Shown piece after piece: positions 8,729 to 14,418 of a stretch of DNA of 14,418 nucleotides. Position 1 is the stretch's first letter. Each line of letters begins with the position of its first letter. This DNA is from Conidiobolus incongruus B7586 (lineage: Eukaryota; Entomophthoromycota; Entomophthoromycetes; Entomophthorales; Conidiobolaceae). The stretch spans positions 1 through 14,418 of the forward strand of contig JNEM01014387.1 of assembly GCA_000697335.1 (NCBI GenBank), in the 5' to 3' direction. Both the position numbers and the translations under genes were made by a program. Below the pieces are notes generated by a model. The model saw nothing but the letters and a program-made list of their open reading frames with translations, had not been told where the DNA came from and did not search any database.

Positions 8729-9190
8729 CTATAATAATGTATCACAATTCCCACCAACCATCAAATTTAAAACATACTTAACTCCATTAATTTGTAAGGA
8801 AATGAAATGATATACTTTTCCAATTCCCTCAGAATTATGCTCTAACCAAGAAATCATGACGGGCACAATACTACATATGATCATCCTAATAATAGTTCTC
8901 CCTCGTCCCTATTACATCCACTACTCCGTATACCTGCCTATCATAGGCCTCGTACTATCTGAATCGATAAATAGATCTCTTTACTTCACATGAATCTTCT
9001 TGTTCCATATCCTATTCAACTTTATGATCACATAGTTGCTACTGCTATCGCGCGAGAACTTGTCGAGCATGCTTCCCTCTTCATTAGCTTGTTTCTGCAA
9101 GCCATCACTGCTCGCATTTCATGGAAGAATGACTATCATAACTCTACGAAATCTTATTCTGGCGAAAGTAAATATAAACAAATTATGTAA
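8729..9190 (-). pseudogene. Broken coding island, possibly cystatin-like
   Basis: This stretch is clearly GC-richer than its surroundings and reads like protein in pieces on the minus strand, but no single frame spans it; several stops and frame changes interrupt it. The last piece (8884-8729, 51 residues to a stop) contains LEHNSEGIGKVYHF and, further on, NGVKYVLNLMVGGNC. This resembles a cystatin core: a helix end with N-x-x-S, then a QVVxG-type turn, Y-x-L-x-V and a Cys. An upstream piece around 9091-8984 (DKFSRDSSSNYVIIKLNRI) has the same kind of pattern and may be a second repeat. A plus-strand frame at 8990-9190 (66 aa) overlaps it and is the alternative reading; I find it less protein-like. 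A retroelement protease-like origin for the NGVKYVLNL piece is another possibility. The family is uncertain; that it is a relic of a gene or element is more secure. Confidence 0.4.
9174..9188. repeat. 15-base direct repeat, copy 1
   Basis: ATAAACAAATTATGT here is repeated exactly at 9354-9368, 180 bases away. Copy 1 lies at the edge of the GC-richer island. In AT-rich DNA a 15-base match can occur by chance. Confidence 0.6.
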
Positions 9191-9851
9191 TGAATTTAAA
9201 AAAAAGTAAAATTTTGTGAATATAATAATAAAGATTTTTTTTCAAAATTAGAATTACTATATAAAAATAGATTAAAGGAAATTTTAATGATAAATTGAAT
9301 AATTACTAATTAGGACTGGATTATATTGGTTGGTTTATTCGTGTTTTAGCAAAATAAACAAATTATGTCATCATATCAAATTAAGTGCGAATAAGATTTA
9401 ATGGGTAGTAATTTGCTGTTCAACTATTCATTAGTTTAGTTGTAAATTGGTATATAACCATGATACTGATATTAATATCCTACTAATCTATATTGATTAT
9501 TTGGAAATATATATATATATATATAATTATCAAATTTCAATTAAAAAAAGTATTATCAATTCATTAATTATCAATTTATTTATATATATATTTTTAATGT
9601 TAAAATTATTAATTATAAAAATTTTTAATAAATACGATTAAAAGAAAAAATAATTTCTATAATTAGTAAATACTATTATCCATTAATATGAGTATTTTTT
9701 TAATCTTTAAAATGCTTTATCCCGAAATTTTAAAAAAAATTCGTAATTATTTAAAAAATTGGATTTTAATTTTTTTTGTGTGAAATGGAAAATAGTAAAT
9801 AAATATAGTTGTTAAAGATAAATATATTGTTATACAGTGAAATCATATAGT
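9191..9851. other. AT-rich intergenic DNA with an AT dinucleotide tract
   Basis: This holds the second copy of the 15-base repeat (9354-9368) and a pure AT-alternating tract at 9507-9525. The small open frame near 9447-9641 consists of Ile, Tyr, Asn, Lys and Leu and is not a credible gene. The 3' end of the transcription-factor gene must also fall here. Confidence 0.6.
9354..9368. repeat. 15-base direct repeat, copy 2
   Basis: An exact second copy of ATAAACAAATTATGT, 180 bases downstream of the first. It lies outside the GC-richer island, so the pair does not bracket it. Confidence 0.6.
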
Positions 9852-11472
9852 TTAAAGATTTTCGATTTTGTCGTAAAGTGATGAAGGCACATGGAATTTC
9901 TTTAAAACTGCTAACAAGTGTTTCATCATAATACCCCCACCATTAGTTTCAGGGCTCATCTGTTTGATTAAGTTTGCTAGATACTCAACCTTGTTGAAAT
10001 AAGCAATAGCCGAAGATGGTGAAATATGCTGAACTGAATACCAGTTATTAAGATAGATAGTCGATAATAAGATTATAACTGGTGGATGAATAGGGGGAAA
10101 TACTGAAGAATTGAACTTAAAATTCTGATTCGCTTCTCGATCCCATTCCTCAATAATACGAAATAGTTCATCTGCTGAAATGGATAATGCGAGATAAGTT
10201 GAAGGTGCAAAAGTCACAGGCATGGGGAAATTTATCGCTGTGGGCCATCTTGTTATTATGGAAGCTAAATGATATGTTGTATACGAATGGAAGGCGAATT
10301 TTTGGTCATGAGTGAGATTTTTTGACAAATACTTGGAAATTAGGGAAGAATCAAATTTTGGTGGCATTCTAAAATCATTGCCATCAAAGTCAAACTGGAT
10401 ATCATTACAAAAGCGATCATAAGCTTTATAAATTTCTTCTTCAGATGATTCCGAATAAGATCGTAACCATTTAATGACTTTACAATTAGCTTTAAACGAA
10501 TAATCAAATATAGCACCAAAATAGCAGTGGCATACATTAGATTCATGTTTACAGTTCTTATATATCTTGAAACATTCGCCGCCCTGAGATAGTGATTCAA
10601 AAGTCTCAAAAGGTTGAATTGTTTCGGATAAATTCCTAATAATTGAGGGCATTCCAGAGAACACAGCTAAATACTGAGACCCTATTTTGATAATAGGTAA
10701 AATATTGCCTAATAGACCTTCATCGGTTGAAATATCGATTGAATTCGATATACGTTTAATACCAGTAGGTATATCAAGTTGCTGGTACATTCTTATCATA
10801 CATTCAAAATAATGTACTGCTCTAAAGCTGTGACCTTGTCTGGTTTCGTGTATAGCCATTAATAATAAACCTCGAATAGAATCTGGAGATGGATTAGCAT
10901 AAGCTTGAGGTAACTGACTTTGAGCTAATGTAAAAAAATATTTTCTAGCCTCGGCCAAATTATATCCAAAATCGTTTGATAGATGAAATGAACTTAGAGC
11001 TAGGATAACATATATTAAATGATTTGCTTGATGCAAGTGATATTGTACACGATTTTTAGGAACGAGATACTCTTTGGGATCAACATGAGCGTAAAATGTA
11101 TCTAATAAAGCTTTAAGAAAACGAGTATCTGCAGAGATTTCTGCCAAAGGACGGAAATCGAAATTATCTGAGTAAGTAGGGGAAGGTAAAAGATTTTTTG
11201 ACTTCTGATGTTTGGAATTATTGGTATATTTTCTTTCATATTGCTTCAATTTGTTCTCAAGGTAACTGATATGAGAAGTAATTTTTTCAATAGGTTTAGC
11301 ACATCTTAAAAGTTGCTCCATATTTTTGGTTCTCTTCTGTATTAAATAAACATGAGAGCGCGGCTCCTAGAAAAATAAACAAATTAATTATAATAAAAAA
11401 TAAAGTATATCAATTTACTCTTTTTCTAGGTTCCTTAGATTTGACAGGAAGTATATCTTTATTGTCTTCCAT
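9852..11472 (-). CDS. Fungal transcription-factor-like protein with a decayed zinc cluster
   Basis: Exon 1 is 11472-11419 and exon 2 is 11366-9852, with a 52-base intron (GTAAAT...TTCTAG), giving 522 aa in phase 0. The body fits the middle homology region of fungal Zn2Cys6 regulators (fungal_trans): FLKALLDTFYAHVDP, a long helical stretch VILALSSFHLS, GLLLMAIHETRQGHSFRAV and ECMIRMYQQLDIP, then helices to the C-terminus. A short coiled-coil linker lies at about 44-65 (IEKITSHISYLENKLKQYER). Before it, where the DNA-binding cluster should be, residues 17-43 keep basic positions (Arg18, Arg21, Lys29, Arg30, Lys32) and Gal4-like spacing at 23, 26, 33, 40, 43 and 50, but only position 40 is Cys; the others are His, Leu, Asn, Pro and His. 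It may therefore not bind DNA through zinc and may act as a partner or competitor of intact paralogs. Codons are A/T-ending. The body is uninterrupted, so it is not an obvious pseudogene. The ATG at 11472 is the only one fitting exon 1. Confidence 0.8.
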
Positions 11473-14418
11473 AATGAAAAATCAATAAGACAATAAAGAG
11501 GCCGTTAATAAAAAAAGTAAAATCTAAAAATAAAATAGCAAAAAAAAATTCATTTAATCAAATTTTTATATTATGGATTTGAATTAACTAAAATTTGAAT
11601 TTCTATATATAACTAAAATTATAAATTATTTTACTTGTTTTAGTTGAAATATGATTAATTTTTCTAACTATCAGACAAATTTTTATACTTAAAATGATGT
11701 CAATACCTTAGAAATATAAAACATAATGTAGCTTTATTTATTAATAAATAACAATATTCTATGTAATCAAATATCAATCAAATTATATTTTAAATGGCTT
11801 ACTTTGATTTTAAGTTTGCCACTTATTCTTAAAAGATCTAGGAGGTTCAAATATTTTGAGCACTCATTTATTTGATTACAATATATGATCTTAACTTGCA
11901 TTGGAATCTGTTTTTTCCAATTCTTTCATATAGCATTTAACAAAAGAAATATATTTATTAAATTATAGCCATATTAAACCCCAAAATATACAGAATTAAG
12001 AATTAAATATTTTAAGTGCTTTTATTAAGATACTTAATTATTCGGATATTACATATTACAATACTATATTTTGATTCATAAACTTTATTTTGGATCAAAA
12101 ATAATTAATATTTCACCCCTCGGATTATTGGTTTATCCCCAATTTCTCAAATTATATGCAATTGATACTTGATAAATTGAACTTGGTATTGTATATAATA
12201 AAATCATCAGTTTCCCCGTATCTTTTTGACCAAATAAATAGTTTATAATACTGTTTTATAAATTCACATTTTTCTAAATATTTATCTTTATAGCTTCATA
12301 TACTTATATTTGATCACAATTTTTTATATTAATGATAATCTGTAAATTATTTGGGTTTGTAATTTTAGTAATTCAATCAAATTTATATTACTTAACAGAT
12401 TCTGATAGGTTGAAAATTAAAAAAATTATGGATTTTAGTAAGCTTGAGTATTTAAAATTACAAGTTGAAATTTTGCTTTAGAATATTAATATTCCTATAT
12501 TAAGAATTCATTTTTAACGATAAACTAATATATTACTTTGGTGTTGTTATTTGTATAGTAAATCTAAATTGTATATTGAATATGTATAATTTATCATAAA
12601 ATGTTACTTCATTTAAATATATATTCATATATTATTCATCACTTCTTTGATATATAAATAATTTGATTACATTATCAATTTTTAATATCAAAATAAAATC
12701 ATTAACTTCAATTTAATATATCATTTTTAATCGAAAATCATTATATATGATAAAATAAAATTTATTTAACAGCATTAGATTAATTAAAATTTAAATAGAG
12801 ATTAATATAATTTAAAAAATAAAAAATTTCGAAATTTGAAATTTAAAAAATCCACATACAAGTAAATAAAGGACTTGAAAGCTAAATGTATCCATTTCAT
12901 CCTGAAAAGACAAAATATTATGGAATACATTATACATATATATATTTAATTCCAAATAAGGCAATCACTCAACTTTATTAAATAAAGTACATTTTTAATA
13001 ATTTGAATTTCAATAAAATTCACAAATCCACTCAATTTGGATTTTCTCTGTATTAAACCTTTGAACTATTTTTATTTTCTACAACTAATTATATGATATC
13101 ATAGTTCACAAATAGCATTAAATATTATCAATCTTTTGTTTTTAAGCTTGTATATTACAAAATTGATATATTGCTAATATCAACTCAGTCCAAGGACTAT
13201 CATAAGGTAGAATGTGGTTTCAACTAGTCAATTCTTCTAATTCCATTTTAAAAATTAATTAAATTCCAAAAACTTTTGATTAATATACCTATTTAGAAAT
13301 AGAATGTAGATATAACATTCGCAAATACATTGTGACTTTCCTAGAAAACGGTGCATATTAATACATAACAAAGGAATATGATTTCATACTTAAAATCATT
13401 TGAGTTCAGCATTTGGTTGATTTAAGTTTTTTTATTTACTTGTATAACATTCATTATTTGCTTTTGCTCCAAATAAATGGATCCATTGATCCTAACTCCT
13501 TGACAACATAGTGATTTTGTATTAATAAAATTTTTATGAAACAACCAATATCACTTTGTAAATTAATAATAAATTTTAATTGATGCTAAGAAAAGTAGAC
13601 TTGAATTTATTAGTTTGGATAGAAGGAAAATTTGTAATTTCAGATTTTTCAAACATATTGTTAGTTTTAAATAATAAATTATATACAAAGTATATAAAAG
13701 AATTAATATTTTCAAACTATATATATACGTATACTTATAATTATTTTTCCATTAAAATATTTTTATTTAATTATTTTAAGTTGAATTTAATCATATTTAA
13801 ACTTGACAATGATTATAAAAAGTTTTTTATTTAATATCATTAAAACCCAAATATAATTTTTTGAAACTATTTAAGATTTATAAACCACTTATTAAGATAA
13901 TACTTTATCTAAACCTAGCATTTAATTCTAGATTTATTAGTTGAAAACTAAAAAGGATATTATTTAAAATTCATTAAAAACTAACATATCAATTCCTTTT
14001 ATCATTTTTTACTAATTAATAATATAATAAAATAAATCAACAATATCTTTTTATTTCAATTAACAAATTATCAAAATAATTGGATATTGATTATATATAT
14101 ATTATTTATATTAATATTTAAACGGTTAAATTAATAATAGTTTAAAATTAATAGCTTAAGTATAAAAAATTAAAATATCTAAAATTAATAAAATAATAAA
14201 AAACCTTAGAGTGAATATAATTACATCAAAATTTTTTAATTAATAAATTATATATTCTTTATAAAATTAATTATTTTAAAATATAATATAATATTAAGTT
14301 AAGTAAAATAATCCCTAGTATAGATTTGAATAATCAAATATTCATTATATTAATAAATCTAATTTGTTTTAATTAATTAAAATATTATATAGATCTTTTA
14401 ATTAATTTTTAAATATAA
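11473..14418. other. AT-rich DNA, no gene seen
   Basis: The first few hundred bases hold the promoter and 5' leader of the transcription-factor gene. Beyond that, frames are short and of A/T-codon composition. The longest is 13580-13834 (+), which begins at a TTG or at the ATG at 13583 and turns into Tyr/Ile/Phe/Asn-rich sequence; I do not accept it. Slightly GC-richer spots occur near 12115-12140, 13180-13240 and 13470-13510 but have no coding or RNA signature that I can defend. No tRNA, rRNA or transposon ends were found. Confidence 0.6.
13476..13487. repeat. 12-base perfect palindrome
   Basis: AATGGATCCATT is its own reverse complement. It lies in a slightly GC-richer spot. It could be a dimeric protein-binding site or chance; no gene is close. 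Confidence 0.5.

Noticed and set aside
9447-9641. 64-aa plus-strand frame
   Set aside because: Runs through an AT dinucleotide tract and is made of Ile, Tyr, Asn and Lys codons.
10340-10609. 89-aa minus-strand frame in the transcription-factor gene
   Set aside because: Lies in another frame inside the long intact exon; a shadow.
11322-11366. An alternative frame at the start of exon 2 (reading ALSCLF...GATFKMC) as the zinc cluster
   Set aside because: It is out of phase with exon 1, ends at a stop within about 25 residues and does not keep the cluster spacing as well as the in-phase reading.
11842-11856. GGTTCAAAT string like a tRNA T-loop
   Set aside because: The flanking bases cannot pair into a T stem and no acceptor or anticodon arm surrounds it.
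13187-13198. AGTCC-AA-GGACT inverted repeat
   Set aside because: The two-base loop is too short for a hairpin and there is no associated gene; likely chance.
13580-13834. 84-aa plus-strand frame
   Set aside because: The first 25 residues look mildly protein-like, but the rest is Tyr/Ile/Phe/Asn sequence from A/T codons; no donor or acceptor gives a better continuation.

Overview
The window looks like nuclear DNA from an AT-rich fungus. Intergenic DNA is extremely AT-rich. Genes are split by short introns (about 48 to 93 bases), nearly all with GTA donors and TAG or CAG acceptors. Two nuclear genes for mitochondrial proteins, an augmin subunit and a fungal-type transcription regulator lie within about 9.5 kb. 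A filamentous or early-diverging fungus with low genomic GC fits; Entomophthoromycotina (Conidiobolus-like) is my best guess, by inference only. Anaerobic gut fungi are unlikely because an electron-transfer flavoprotein gene is present.

Layout: 1-2213 is AT-rich and gene-free, ending in the ETF-beta promoter. At 2214-3179 (+) lies a four-exon gene for electron transfer flavoprotein subunit beta (259 aa), clearly richer in GC than anything else here. Converging on it from the minus strand are a seven-exon unrecognised gene (4305-3438) and, 19 bases upstream of that, a seven-exon gene whose N-terminal domain I recognise as augmin subunit HAUS6 (5814-4325). A single-exon gene for mitochondrial ribosomal protein bL32m follows at 6958-6587 (-). 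From 6959 to 9851 there is no intact gene, only a possible small secreted-protein start (7820) and a GC-richer broken coding island (8729-9190). At 11472-9852 (-) lies a two-exon fungal transcription-factor-like gene (522 aa) whose zinc-cluster region keeps the spacing and basic residues but has lost almost all the cysteines. From 11473 to the end I see no supportable gene.

The genes do not form one pathway. ETF-beta passes electrons from flavin dehydrogenases of fatty-acid and amino-acid oxidation towards ubiquinone, and bL32m belongs to the mitochondrial large ribosomal subunit. Both have the same AACCAATC box upstream in the same orientation, which suggests shared CCAAT-factor control. HAUS6 belongs to the complex that nucleates branched spindle microtubules.

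Most worth a second look: the cysteine-poor zinc-cluster protein; the 19-base gap between HAUS6 and the next same-strand gene; the seven-A run that throws HAUS6 out of frame; and the broken island at 8.7-9.2 kb with a cystatin-like reading.
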